DNA of 64,000 bases from Tenacibaculum sp. 190130A14a (GTDB lineage: Bacteria > Bacteroidota > Bacteroidia > Flavobacteriales > Flavobacteriaceae). Made by a program: the position numbers and the translations under genes. Shown piece by piece: positions 9,131 to 17,881 of the stretch (position 1 is its first letter; every line of letters begins with the position of its first letter). The notes under the pieces were generated by a model that searched no databases, was not told the origin of the DNA, and saw only the letters and a list, made by a program, of their open reading frames with translations. The stretch lies in the NCBI RefSeq assembly GCF_964048965.1, contig NZ_OZ040189.1, forward strand, positions 496,001-560,000, read 5' to 3'.

Positions 9131-10459
9131 TTATTTTAATTTTATTATTAGGGCATCAGAAAAGCCTTTGTTGGTGCTAATATCAGCATTATTGCTGCTG
9201 CTTTCTCCAACAGCAATTATATTTCCATTTGAAAGTTCGGTAGCATCATAACAAAAATCGATATTACTTCCACCAATTGTTTTTTGCCATAGTAAATTTC
9301 CTTGCTTGTCTATTTTTAAAACCCAGGCATCGTTTTGTCCTTTGTTGATAATATCGTTATTACTACTTCTAGTACTACCCGATATAAGAAAATTACCATC
9401 GCTTGTTTTTTTGATAGATCGTCCAACATCAAAACTGCTTCCGCCTATAGATTTTTCCCAAAGTAATTCACCAGATGAACTGATTTTAAGAATCCATAAG
9501 TCTGCTCCTCCATTGTTAGAAGAAACGTTTTTATCAGTACTTCTTGCATCACCAATAACAATAAAATTTCCATCATCTGTTTTCGCTATGGCTCTTGCTT
9601 CATCTAGGGCAGATCCTCCATAGGATTTTTCCCAAAGAAGAGTTCCTGTTTTATTTATTTTAACGACCCAAAAGTCATATTCGCCTTTGTTATCATTGAT
9701 ATCTACATCAGTACTATCTGAAGAACCAACAAGAATATATCCATCGTTGGTTTCAATCACATCGTAGCAGGTGTCTGTATTGGCTCCTCCAAAATATCTT
9801 CTCCATTCAATACTTCCACTTGAATTTAATTTAATTCCCCAGTAATCTCCTCCTGCATGTCTTGCAACTGATATAGCTCTTGAATTTCCTTGTCCGCCCG
9901 AAGCAGTAACATCCAAGATAGCTCCTATGAAATAACCGCCATCGCTAGTTTGTATGAGAGAATATCCTTGGTCTGATCCAGAAAAACCGGTATTTGTTTT
10001 CCATTGAACGTCACCAGAAGCATTTAATTTTAAAATCCAAACATCTTCAAAACCTTCGTTTGCCGTTAAGTCTATATCGCTACTTTTACTGTAACCTACT
10101 ATAGCAAACCCCGAATCATTAGTGTTGATGATTTTATATGCTTTTTCGTCTTGAGTACCTCCTAAAGTTTTTTGCCATTCAAGTTTATCTGACTGGTCAA
10201 ATTTTAATAGCCAAAAATCATATTGAACAGTTGTTTTAGTGGTTGTAATATCTCCATCAATACTTTGCGTAAAACCTAAAACAAGATATCCTCCATCATT
10301 TGTAGCTACAACACTTTGAGCACTTTCATTTCGAGAACCTCCAAGGGTTTTGACAAGATCAACAGTGTGTTTTTTAACTGAAGAACCTGGTGTGTTATCT
10401 GAACTACAGCTATATAATACACTGAAAACAAGCAAGTATTTTAAGAATGGTTTAAACAT
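9131..10459 (-). CDS. Lipoprotein with seven propeller-type repeats
   Basis: After a lipoprotein signal (YSCSSDN) the protein consists of seven repeats of about 55-65 residues. Each has a KxxGGSxxD start, a TxDGGY-like strand, a DxDI segment, a D(F/V/L)W(V/I)LK strand and an ending GxLxW. Seven such units fit a closed seven-bladed beta-propeller. The third repeat contains an insertion with HAGGDYWGIK. These repeats are common in secreted Bacteroidota proteins and usually mediate binding. It lies between the choice-of-anchor B gene (5 bases) and the mbnP-like gene (17 bases), so it belongs to the same operon. Function is unknown; it may be a surface partner of the copper pair. Confidence 0.75.
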   Translation of the reverse strand: MFKPFLKYLLVFSVLYSCSSDNTPGSSVKKHTVDLVKTLGGSRNESAQSVVATNDGGYLVLGFTQSIDGDITTTKTTVQYDFWLLKFDQSDKLEWQKTLGGTQDEKAYKIINTNDSGFAIVGYSKSSDIDLTANEGFEDVWILKLNASGDVQWKTNTGFSGSDQGYSLIQTSDGGYFIGAILDVTASGGQGNSRAISVARHAGGDYWGIKLNSSGSIEWRRYFGGANTDTCYDVIETNDGYILVGSSDSTDVDINDNKGEYDFWVVKINKTGTLLWEKSYGGSALDEARAIAKTDDGNFIVIGDARSTDKNVSSNNGGADLWILKISSSGELLWEKSIGGSSFDVGRSIKKTSDGNFLISGSTRSSNNDIINKGQNDAWVLKIDKQGNLLWQKTIGGSNIDFCYDATELSNGNIIAVGESSSNNADISTNKGFSDALIIKLK

Positions 10460-10464
10460 TTATC

Positions 10465-11907
10465 TTATTGTTTTTTTAAGATGAATAAACCTCTATTTGA
10501 ATCGCTTACTACAATTTTTCCACTTTTAAAATAAGGGTAAACATTCCAAACACCATTAAAGCTAGCATTGTTGTTTTCTGGATAAGTGTCAAAATATCCA
10601 ACCTCTGAAATACTTTTACTTCCAATACTTGTAATATCAATAAATCGCACTCCCGCTGCATAGTTGGCTAAATAAAAAGTATTGTTTTTAACATATCCAT
10701 TATGGTCAATAGCGTCAGTAGGACCATTATAAATGAAGTGTTGTGTTGGAGCATCTAAGTCGGTAAAGTCAAAAACGATTGTTCTTGTTTTACCTCCAAA
10801 ATTTTGTTCATCCAACTCATCTCCTAAAATAAAATATTTTTGATCTTCTGTAAACCAACCTTGATGTACATATCCCACATTTGAATAAGCAATTTTGGCT
10901 AAATTCTTAGGGTTAGATTTATCGGTAATGTCTACAATAACAACCTCGTTTTCATTACTTCCAATTAATATTTCCTTACCCGTATAATCTGTGTCTGGTC
11001 CGTTGTAAGTTACCACTTGAGCATCATGGCTATAGTTGTCAGTACCCCATCCTCCTTCACTTTTTGGATTTTTAGGGTCTTGTATGTTGATAAACAGTGG
11101 TCCTCCTTTGTATGTGCCACTTTTACTAGTTCCAACAGGATAGGCATATCCTGATTGCTCATTGATTACAATATTATGGGCACTTCCAAACTCGTCAAAA
11201 TGTTTGTCTGCAGTAAATGTTGCTGGAGGATTACTTACATTTCTTAATCTTGTCAAATCGAATACTTGCATACCATGTCCAGATGCTTCACTTACAATAA
11301 AAGCATGGTCACTGTAAACCTTAATGTCTCTCCAAGTACTTCCAATATTATTTACACTAGGAAGTTTTCCTAAATATACTGGGTTTTCAGTGTCGCTAAT
11401 ATCAATAAAAGCGGTTCCATCTCTTAACCCTACGATAGCATACTCTTTATCATTAGTTGGATCGGTCCATCCCCAAGAATCATTAACAAAGGTGGTGTTT
11501 AAGTCAGATAAGTTAAGATGCATTAATAAGTCATAATTGTTACATGGATATATTCCAGCTATACCAGATTCACATTTTACAAAGTTTTTTGTTACTGGAG
11601 GAGGGGCTGTTGTGTCACAAACATCTCCCATTCCGTCATTGTCGGTGTCTTTTTGGTCAGGATTTGCAGTTAACGGACAATTGTCATTTATATCTTTAAC
11701 ACCATCATTATCATCATCATCATCACAGATATCTCCGATACCATCTTTATCGTTGTCAGCCTGATCAGGATTTGCAGTATCTGGGCAATTGTCTTGAACA
11801 TTTACAATGCCATCTTTATCTCTATCGGTATCTGCATTCTCTGTTGGAGAACAAGAGAAAATTAAACAGATAATGAAAACGTAATTTAAGGTTTTAAGGT
11901 AATTCAT
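10465..11907 (-). CDS. Choice-of-anchor B family lipoprotein with thrombospondin type 3 repeats
   Basis: This 480-residue lipoprotein (IFSCSPTEN) has, after the anchor, two to three calcium-binding thrombospondin type 3 repeats, rich in DxDxDG and CPxTANPDQ motifs (about residues 26-97). The remainder is the choice-of-anchor B domain, with LVIVD-type repeats such as [26 protein letters not shown] and [16 protein letters not shown]. It probably forms a rigid, calcium-stabilised stalk with a propeller-like head outside the cell. It is the first gene of the four-lipoprotein operon and lies divergent from thiL. The function of choice-of-anchor B proteins is not established. Confidence 0.85.
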   Translation of the reverse strand: MNYLKTLNYVFIICLIFSCSPTENADTDRDKDGIVNVQDNCPDTANPDQADNDKDGIGDICDDDDDNDGVKDINDNCPLTANPDQKDTDNDGMGDVCDTTAPPPVTKNFVKCESGIAGIYPCNNYDLLMHLNLSDLNTTFVNDSWGWTDPTNDKEYAIVGLRDGTAFIDISDTENPVYLGKLPSVNNIGSTWRDIKVYSDHAFIVSEASGHGMQVFDLTRLRNVSNPPATFTADKHFDEFGSAHNIVINEQSGYAYPVGTSKSGTYKGGPLFINIQDPKNPKSEGGWGTDNYSHDAQVVTYNGPDTDYTGKEILIGSNENEVVIVDITDKSNPKNLAKIAYSNVGYVHQGWFTEDQKYFILGDELDEQNFGGKTRTIVFDFTDLDAPTQHFIYNGPTDAIDHNGYVKNNTFYLANYAAGVRFIDITSIGSKSISEVGYFDTYPENNNASFNGVWNVYPYFKSGKIVVSDSNRGLFILKKQ

Positions 11908-11986
11908 ATGGTTAGAATTTGGGGTGTACTAAATTAGTGAATTAAGTATTTGTATAACAGTAAAAAACTAATAAACCCTACTTTTA

Positions 11987-12017
11987 TTGTCGTATGGCGT
12001 AGTAGTGATTATCTTTG
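11987..12017 (+). promoter_or_regulatory. thiL promoter (TTG-N20-TATCTTTG)
   Basis: TTG at 11987-11989 and TATCTTTG at 12010-12017 are both exact consensus elements with ideal 20-base spacing. With the usual four to five bases from the box to the transcription start, the mRNA would begin at or next to the ATG at 12022. Confidence 0.8.
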
Positions 12018-12021
12018 CAGC

Positions 12022-13077
12022 ATGTTAGAAGATAAAAATCAAGAAAGAACATCGTTAGCTGAACTTGGGGAGTTTGGTTTAATTAATCATTTAACCAAAC
12101 ATTTTAAGTTACATCATTCAACAACAACTAAAGGAATTGGAGACGATGCAGCTGTTATTAGTACAGAAGGAGATGAATTATTAGTAACAACCGATTTATT
12201 AGTAGAAGGAATACATTTTGATTTAAGTTACATGCCTCTAAAACATTTAGGATATAAGGCTGTAATGGTAAATTTATCAGATGTATATGCTATGAATGGT
12301 CAAGCGAAACAAATAACAGTTTCAATTGCTGTTTCAAATCGTTTTCCTCTAGAAGCATTGGAAGCATTGTATGCAGGAATTCAATTAGCTTGTGATACTT
12401 ATAAAGTTGATTTGATTGGTGGAGATACTACTTCTTCAACAAAAGGGATGTTGATTTCGGTAACCGCTTTAGGAACTGCTAAAAAGGAAGAAATAGTTTA
12501 TAGAGATGGAGCAAAACCAACCGATTTAATTGTAGTTACTGGAGATTTAGGAGGAGCTTATTTAGGGTTACAGGTTTTAGAAAGAGAAAAACAAGTTTTT
12601 CAAGTAAATCCACAAAGCCAACCAGATTTAGATAAATACACGTATATCATAGAAAGGCAATTAAAGCCAGAAGCGAGAAAAGATATTCCTGAGCTTTTAA
12701 AAGAATTAGAGGTAAAGCCAACATCGATGATTGATATCTCCGACGGATTGTCTTCTGAAATTATGCATATCTGTACACAGAGTAAAGTAGGTTGTAAATT
12801 ATATGAGGAGAAACTTCCATTAGATCCACAGGTAATTTCAACTTGTGAAGAGTTTGATTTAGACTCAACCATGATTGCTTTGAGTGGAGGCGAGGATTAT
12901 GAATTGTTGTTTACGGTTTCTTTATCTGATTATGATAAAATAAAAGGAAATCCAAATTTAACAGTAATTGGTCATATTGCTGAAGAAAATGAAGGAATGA
13001 ACCTAGTTACTAGAGCGAATCAAGAATTGGCATTAAAAGCGCAAGGTTGGAATTCTTTTAAAGGAGGAGAAGAATAG
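12022..13077 (+). CDS. thiL: Thiamine-monophosphate kinase
   Basis: ThiL phosphorylates thiamine monophosphate to the cofactor thiamine diphosphate in the cytoplasm. The 351-residue protein has the PurM-like two-domain fold with its metal/ATP motifs: GIGDDAAVI near the N-terminus, TTDLLVEGIHFD, GGDTTSS, DISDGLSSE and GGEDYELLF. I start it at 12022 (MLEDKNQ) because the longer in-frame extension would run through the promoter. The start lies only four bases after the -7 box, suggesting a leaderless transcript. A terminator follows. Confidence 0.95.
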   Translation: MLEDKNQERTSLAELGEFGLINHLTKHFKLHHSTTTKGIGDDAAVISTEGDELLVTTDLLVEGIHFDLSYMPLKHLGYKAVMVNLSDVYAMNGQAKQITVSIAVSNRFPLEALEALYAGIQLACDTYKVDLIGGDTTSSTKGMLISVTALGTAKKEEIVYRDGAKPTDLIVVTGDLGGAYLGLQVLEREKQVFQVNPQSQPDLDKYTYIIERQLKPEARKDIPELLKELEVKPTSMIDISDGLSSEIMHICTQSKVGCKLYEEKLPLDPQVISTCEEFDLDSTMIALSGGEDYELLFTVSLSDYDKIKGNPNLTVIGHIAEENEGMNLVTRANQELALKAQGWNSFKGGEE

Positions 13078-13101
13078 TAGTTATATAAATATTATATTAG
13101 T

Positions 13102-13135
13102 AAAAGGCACCTGAATATAAGAGGTGTTTTTTTTT
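13102..13135 (+). terminator. thiL terminator
   Basis: CACCT (13108-13112) pairs with AGGTG (13122-13126), extended by flanking A/T pairs, followed by nine T residues. Confidence 0.7.
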
Positions 13136-13262
13136 GTTTTATGTGTAATTGGTTGATTTTTAATGAATAGGTGTCTTGCTTTAATTGAAAGAAAAAGTGG
13201 TATAAATATTGTATATTAGTCAAACGAAAAATTAATATTAATCTACAAAAAATTAAAAAAGA

Positions 13263-13733
13263 ATGGGAATTTTTTCATTTATCAAAAACGCCGGAGCTAA
13301 AGTTTTCGGAATTGGAAAAACAACTGAAGAAGAAGCAGCTGATAAGTCAGCAAAATTAAGAGATGCAATTTCTACTTTAGAATTGGAAGTAAATGATCTT
13401 GGAATTGTTGTAAACGATGATAAAGTAACACTGTCTGGAGAAGCTGCAGATTTAGCAACTAAAGAAAAAGTAGTTTTAGTTGTTGGGAATACAGAAGGTA
13501 TTGCAGAGGTTGAAGATAATATGACTGTTGCAGAAGTTGAAGAAATTGAAGAAGCAGCAATGGCACAGTTTCATACTGTAGAAAGAGGTGATTCTTTAAG
13601 TAAAATAGCAAAAGCGTTTTATGGAGACGCTATGAAATATCCAGTAATTTTTGAAGCGAATAAGCCTATGTTAACACATCCAGATAAAATCTATCCTGGA
13701 CAGGTTTTAAGAATACCACCATTAGTGGACTAA
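13263..13733 (+). CDS. kbp: BON-LysM protein, Kbp/YgaU-like potassium-binding protein
   Basis: This 156-residue protein closely follows E. coli Kbp (YgaU, 149 residues): an MGIFSFIKNAGAKVFG start, a BON domain (about residues 22-90), and a C-terminal LysM domain with FHTVERGDSLSKIAKAFYGD and IFEANKPMLTHPDKIYPGQ. E. coli Kbp is a cytoplasmic potassium sensor, and the lack of a signal peptide here fits that location. The main difference is an acidic VAEVEEIEEAA linker between the domains. It is a single-gene unit flanked by terminators. Confidence 0.9.
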   Translation: MGIFSFIKNAGAKVFGIGKTTEEEAADKSAKLRDAISTLELEVNDLGIVVNDDKVTLSGEAADLATKEKVVLVVGNTEGIAEVEDNMTVAEVEEIEEAAMAQFHTVERGDSLSKIAKAFYGDAMKYPVIFEANKPMLTHPDKIYPGQVLRIPPLVD

Positions 13734-13755
13734 TCAAAAGTTAATCAACCAAAAA

Positions 13756-13784
13756 AAAGCACTGTAAAAAACAGTGCTTTTTTT
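13756..13784. terminator. Terminator after kbp
   Basis: AAAGCACTGT (13756-13765) and ACAGTGCTTT (13771-13780) form a 10-bp stem with seven T residues on the right and A-run on the left. Confidence 0.85.
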
Positions 13785-13829
13785 ATGCTTGTTTTTTATT
13801 TATACTGAAATTTGCAGTTTTATAAAATT

Positions 13830-14729
13830 ATGAACGCAAGAGTTTTAGCATTGGTGGCAGTTTCTATTGCTACCGTTATATATGGAATAACCTTTACGGT
13901 AGCCAAAGAGGTAATGCCTCTATATATTAAGCCATTTGGATTTATATTACTAAGAGTAGGAGGGGCTGCTTTTGTTTTTTGGTTATTAGGAATACTTATT
14001 AGAGCTCCAAAAATCGACAAGAAAGATTATAAGTTTATTGCAGTAGCAGCTTTTTTTGGAGTAGGGTTGAATATGTTAACCTTTTTCAAGGGGTTGAGTT
14101 ACACAACACCAATTAGTGCTGCTGTAATGATGGTAACCACACCGATTTTGGTATTGGTTTTTTCTTCTATTTATCTAAGAGAAAAATTACATTCGAAGAA
14201 AGTATTAGGAGTAGTTATAGGGCTCATTGGGGCAGTCGTTTTAATTGTTTACGGAAATACTGCAGAAGCTCAAGGAAGCAATGTAATGTTGGGAAATTTT
14301 TTGGTTTTTATTAATGCAGCATCCTATGCCGTTTATCTCGTTATTACTAAAAAACTAATTGCCAAATATCATCCTATTCAGTTTGTGAAATGGTTGTACT
14401 TGTTTGGGTTGTGTTTTGTAGTACCATTTGGGTATTCTGAACTGTCTGAAGTGCATTGGGTTAGTATGCCTATTAGTATTTATTTAAAAGCAGGTTTTGT
14501 GGTAGTTTTTACTACATGTGTTACATATTTGTTTAATCTATTTGCACTTTCTAAATTAAAACCAACAACGGTAAGTGTTTTTATTTATTTACAACCTGTA
14601 GTAGCTACTATATATGCTTTATTTGTAGGAAGTGATCAATTGAATTTAGTGAAAATTATAGCTACCATTTTTATTTTTTTAGGAGTGTTTTTAGTAACCA
14701 CACAAAAGTCTTCTACCTCCAATAAATAA
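13830..14729 (+). CDS. EamA/DMT family transporter
   Basis: This inner-membrane protein of about 299 residues has ten predicted helices arranged as two EamA repeats, typical of drug/metabolite exporters. Family features visible are the N-terminal ALVAVSIATVIYGITFTVAK helix, the GLSYTTPISAAVMM segment, and in the second half LSKLKPTTVSVFIYLQPVVA followed by a FIFLGVFLVTT helix. The first ATG is at 13830; the in-frame TTG at 13812 belongs to the promoter-like TTTGCAG and is not a start. The substrate is unknown. A TATCTTTG box for yicC follows directly after its stop. Confidence 0.88.
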   Translation: MNARVLALVAVSIATVIYGITFTVAKEVMPLYIKPFGFILLRVGGAAFVFWLLGILIRAPKIDKKDYKFIAVAAFFGVGLNMLTFFKGLSYTTPISAAVMMVTTPILVLVFSSIYLREKLHSKKVLGVVIGLIGAVVLIVYGNTAEAQGSNVMLGNFLVFINAASYAVYLVITKKLIAKYHPIQFVKWLYLFGLCFVVPFGYSELSEVHWVSMPISIYLKAGFVVVFTTCVTYLFNLFALSKLKPTTVSVFIYLQPVVATIYALFVGSDQLNLVKIIATIFIFLGVFLVTTQKSSTSNK

Positions 14730-14731
14730 TG

Positions 14732-14739
14732 TATCTTTG
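14732..14739 (+). promoter_or_regulatory. -7 box upstream of yicC-gmk-nadD
   Basis: TATCTTTG, an exact consensus match, lies two bases after the EamA gene stop and 20 bases before the yicC ATG. I see no clear TTG at -33. Confidence 0.6.
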
Positions 14740-14759
14740 CAAATTATAAAATTGAAGAG

Positions 14760-15626
14760 ATGATACAATCCATGACGGGTTATGGTAAATCTGTATTACA
14801 GTTACCAACAAAAAAAGTTACCATAGAAATCAAATCGCTAAATAGTAAGAATTTAGATTTAAATGTTCGAATTCCTTCTTATTACAAGGAAAAAGAACTC
14901 GAAGTTCGAAAAAAAATAGCGAAAGGTTTAGTGAGAGGAAAAGTAGACTTTTCAATTTATGTAGAAATGACTGCTGATGAAACTTCAACAACTATTAATA
15001 AAGGAGTTGTAAAAGAATATATGCAGCAGTTAAAGAATGTACTTTTTGTTGGGTCTCAAGATGATGTGGAGTTGTTAAAAATGGCTGTAAGAATGCCAGA
15101 CGCCTTAAAGACAGAAAGAGAGGAGTTAAATGAAGATGAGTGGAATCAAATAGAAGCAAATATTTCAACAGCACTCAAAGAGATTATTCAATACAGAACT
15201 GATGAGGCTGCTTCATTAGAAATTGATTTTAAGGAGCGAATTGCTAATATAAAGACAGCATTAGAAGAGGTAAAGAAATTAGATGAAGAACGTATCGAGC
15301 ATGTAAAAGCTCGTTTGGAAAAAGCCTTATCTGAAATTGAAGTAGAAGTAGATAAAAATCGCTTTGAACAAGAGCTTATTTATTATTTAGAGAAATTGGA
15401 TATCAACGAAGAAAAAGTTCGTTTAGCAAATCATCTAGAATATTTTTTACAGGAGTTAGGAAGTGATACTTCTAACGGAAAAAAACTTGGGTTTATAGTT
15501 CAAGAAATTGGAAGAGAGATTAATACTACTGGTTCTAAGGCTAATTATGCACCTATCCAGAAATTGGTAATTCAGATGAAGGACGAATTAGAAAAAATTA
15601 AAGAACAAATATTAAACGTATTATAA
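14760..15626 (+). CDS. yicC: YicC family endoribonuclease
   Basis: This 288-residue protein has both hallmark ends of the YicC family: MIQSMTGYGKS at the N-terminus, followed by SLNSKNLDLNVRIP, and the C-terminal region with GKKLGFIVQEIGREINTTGSK. E. coli YicC is an endoribonuclease; the family is widely linked to gmk, as here, where gmk starts one base after the yicC stop. The middle (about residues 140-210) is a charged helical segment likely to form a coiled coil. Confidence 0.92.
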   Translation: MIQSMTGYGKSVLQLPTKKVTIEIKSLNSKNLDLNVRIPSYYKEKELEVRKKIAKGLVRGKVDFSIYVEMTADETSTTINKGVVKEYMQQLKNVLFVGSQDDVELLKMAVRMPDALKTEREELNEDEWNQIEANISTALKEIIQYRTDEAASLEIDFKERIANIKTALEEVKKLDEERIEHVKARLEKALSEIEVEVDKNRFEQELIYYLEKLDINEEKVRLANHLEYFLQELGSDTSNGKKLGFIVQEIGREINTTGSKANYAPIQKLVIQMKDELEKIKEQILNVL

Positions 15627-15627
15627 A

Positions 15628-16233
15628 ATGGCGAAAGATTTTCAAGGTAAATTATTTGTGTTTTCAGCACCTTCAGGTAGTGGTAAGACAACAATTGTAC
15701 GTCATTTATTAGCACAAGAAAGATTTGGTTTAGAATTTTCAATTTCTGCAACTTCGAGAGAACCAAGAAGTAATGAAGTTGATGGTGTAGATTATTATTT
15801 TATTTCTGCTAAAGATTTTAAGCAAAAGATAAAAACAGATGAGTTTTTAGAGTGGGAAGAAGTTTATATGAATAACTTCTACGGAACATTAAAAACTGAG
15901 GTTGAACGTATTTGGGCACAAGGAAAGCATGTTATTTTTGATATAGATGTTAGAGGAGGTTTACGAATTAAAGAAAAGTTTCCAGAAGAAACTTTAGCGG
16001 TTTTTGTAAAACCACCAGATATTAATGAGTTATTGAGAAGATTAAAGAGCAGAGGAGAAGAAAGCGAGGAAAAAATAGCAGCAAGAATTGCAAAAGCACC
16101 AATAGAGTTAGCAACGGCTCCAATGTTTGATAAGGTTATTAAAAACTATGATTTGGAAGTTGCTTTAAAAGAAGCAGAAGCATTGGTAGATGATTTCTTA
16201 GGTTTAACAACAGCTTCAAAAGAAGAAGAGTAA
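15628..16233 (+). CDS. gmk: Guanylate kinase
   Basis: Gmk converts GMP to GDP with ATP. The 201-residue protein has the P-loop SAPSGSGKTTIVRHLL near residue 13, the GMP-binding region with TSREPRSNEVDGVDYYF, the conserved FLEWEEVYMNNFYGT and the DIDVRGGLRIKEKFP strand, all standard for bacterial guanylate kinases. It is translationally coupled within yicC-gmk-nadD: its stop codon TAA is followed at once by the nadD ATG. Confidence 0.96.
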   Translation: MAKDFQGKLFVFSAPSGSGKTTIVRHLLAQERFGLEFSISATSREPRSNEVDGVDYYFISAKDFKQKIKTDEFLEWEEVYMNNFYGTLKTEVERIWAQGKHVIFDIDVRGGLRIKEKFPEETLAVFVKPPDINELLRRLKSRGEESEEKIAARIAKAPIELATAPMFDKVIKNYDLEVALKEAEALVDDFLGLTTASKEEE

Positions 16234-16818
16234 ATGAAAAAGATAGGGTTGTATTTTGGTACTTTTAATCCAATACATGTAGGGCACTTAATTATAGCTA
16301 ATCACATGGTAGAAAACTCAGATTTAGATGAAATCTGGATGGTAGTTACTCCGCATAACCCTTTTAAAAAGAAAAGTTCTTTGTTAGATAATCACCATCG
16401 TTTAGAAATGGTGTATTTAGCAACAGAGAATTATGATAAAATTAAGCCTTCAGATATTGAGTTTAAGTTACCGCAACCTAATTATACTATAAATACCCTA
16501 ACTCATATCTCAGAGAAATTTCCAGATTATAATTTCAGTTTAATTATGGGAGAAGATAATCTTAAGGGTCTTCATAAATGGAAAAATTATGAGGCAATTT
16601 TAGAAGATTATCAAGTATATGTATATCCTCGAATTTCTGAAGGGATTATCGAAACTCAATTTGATAATCATTTAAAAATAACAAGAGTCAATGCTCCTAT
16701 AATTGAAATTTCTTCAACAATTATTCGAAATGGAATAAAAGAAGAAAAGAATATTCAACCCCTTATAGATTCTAGGGTTTGGAAATATATCGACGAAATG
16801 AATTTCTACAAAAAGTAA
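16234..16818 (+). CDS. nadD: Nicotinate-nucleotide adenylyltransferase
   Basis: NadD adenylates nicotinate mononucleotide in NAD synthesis. The 194-residue protein has the nucleotidyltransferase motif FGTFNPIHVGHL at the N-terminus (T/HxGH signature), VTPHNPFKKK for substrate binding, LIMGEDNLKGLHKWKNYE, and the C-terminal ISSTIIR motif. It starts directly after the gmk stop, so it is the third gene of the operon. No terminator is evident before the next lipoprotein gene. Confidence 0.95.
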   Translation: MKKIGLYFGTFNPIHVGHLIIANHMVENSDLDEIWMVVTPHNPFKKKSSLLDNHHRLEMVYLATENYDKIKPSDIEFKLPQPNYTINTLTHISEKFPDYNFSLIMGEDNLKGLHKWKNYEAILEDYQVYVYPRISEGIIETQFDNHLKITRVNAPIIEISSTIIRNGIKEEKNIQPLIDSRVWKYIDEMNFYKK

Positions 16819-16895
16819 AAAAAAATTATGTAAGGATTAAACTTTTTAAAAATCGTAAGGTCATAAGAATGATTAACTTTTAAAAATTATTTATT

Positions 16896-17732
16896 ATGAA
16901 TTTACGAAATATTTCTAGAGTTTTTAGCGCATTATTTTTAACCACATTTTTATTTTTAGGGAGCTGTAGCTCAGATGACGGACTTAACCTTGATAATGAG
17001 TTAGAGTTAAGAACAGAAGAAGTAGAAGAAATTGTTCTTGCAGATGACATTTCTACAGAAGTAGAAGAGGTTTTAGAGGATGATGCTTTAGATGTTGATT
17101 TGTCTTCTAAAGGATCAACATCGAGTAGTGTTGCTCCTTGTGTAACAAGAACAGTTGAAACTACAGCAACTAGTAAAATTGTAACGTTAGATTTCGGTGA
17201 TGGGTGCGAAACTAAAAGAGGAAAGGTTTTAAAAGGAAAGATTATTATAACGTATGTAAAAACTGATACAGGACATTCTAAATCTGTAAGTTTTGAGGCG
17301 TTCTCTGTAAATGATAATACTGTTGAAGGAGGTTTTTCTGCTGAAAAAATTAAAGAGAATACTAACGGAAACCCACAATCAACTATTACTGTAGATGTTA
17401 AGATTACAATGACTAGTGGAGTTGAAATTTCTAGAAAAGGTGAGAAGGTTAGAGAGATGATTGAAGGAGCAGATACTAGAGAAAGAGGTGATGATGTGTT
17501 TTCTATTTCAGGTAATTGGGAATCTGTAAATAGAGATGGAGTTGTAAAAACTGCGGAAATAACTACAAACTTAATTAGAAAGTTTGCGTGTAAGTTTATA
17601 GTTAGTGGAGTAGTTGAGTTATCTAAAAACGATAGAATATATACATTAGACTTTGGAGATGGAGAATGTGATAATAAAGCTACTTTAACCGATTCTGAAG
17701 GAAATACAAAGGAAATAACATTGCGTCGATAG
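16896..17732 (+). CDS. Lipoprotein of unknown function with duplicated LDFGDG motif
   Basis: This 278-residue protein has a clear lipoprotein signal (FLGSCSSDDG, Cys followed by acidic residues, a surface-export type signal). An acidic linker (about residues 30-75) is followed by a beta-rich domain. The motif TLDFGDGC occurs near residue 100, and TLDFGDGEC again near residue 250, each with a cysteine just after the glycine, suggesting an internal duplication or paired disulfide-bearing sheets. I do not recognise the family. It lies upstream of an ECF sigma factor gene but is separated from it by a strong terminator. Confidence 0.75.
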   Translation: MNLRNISRVFSALFLTTFLFLGSCSSDDGLNLDNELELRTEEVEEIVLADDISTEVEEVLEDDALDVDLSSKGSTSSSVAPCVTRTVETTATSKIVTLDFGDGCETKRGKVLKGKIIITYVKTDTGHSKSVSFEAFSVNDNTVEGGFSAEKIKENTNGNPQSTITVDVKITMTSGVEISRKGEKVREMIEGADTRERGDDVFSISGNWESVNRDGVVKTAEITTNLIRKFACKFIVSGVVELSKNDRIYTLDFGDGECDNKATLTDSEGNTKEITLRR

Positions 17733-17761
17733 AGAGATAGTTTTAGTTCAATTAGATGTTT

Positions 17762-17792
17762 AATAAGGTCGGTTTTCCGACCTTATTTTTTT
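17762..17792 (+). terminator. Strong terminator
   Basis: A perfect 11-bp stem, AATAAGGTCGG (17762-17772) and CCGACCTTATT (17777-17787), has a TTTT loop and ends in a run of T to 17792. Confidence 0.92.
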
Positions 17793-17881
17793 GAAAAAAA
17801 GTATTTTTACTTGATAATCAAAAACTTTTCTGATTTTTGAGGGTCAAATAGATGTTAGCTAAATAAAAATGAAGACGCATT

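Noticed and set aside
9306..9623. Plus-strand ORF of 105 codons
   Set aside because: It lies fully within the propeller lipoprotein gene on the other strand; its composition is that of an antisense shadow.
9131..10459. Tandem DNA repeats that could suggest a CRISPR or satellite
   Set aside because: The periodicity of about 170-200 bases follows the coding frame and reflects seven degenerate protein repeats, with no identical DNA units.
12600..12872. Minus-strand ORF of 90 codons
   Set aside because: It is antisense to thiL and has no supporting signals.
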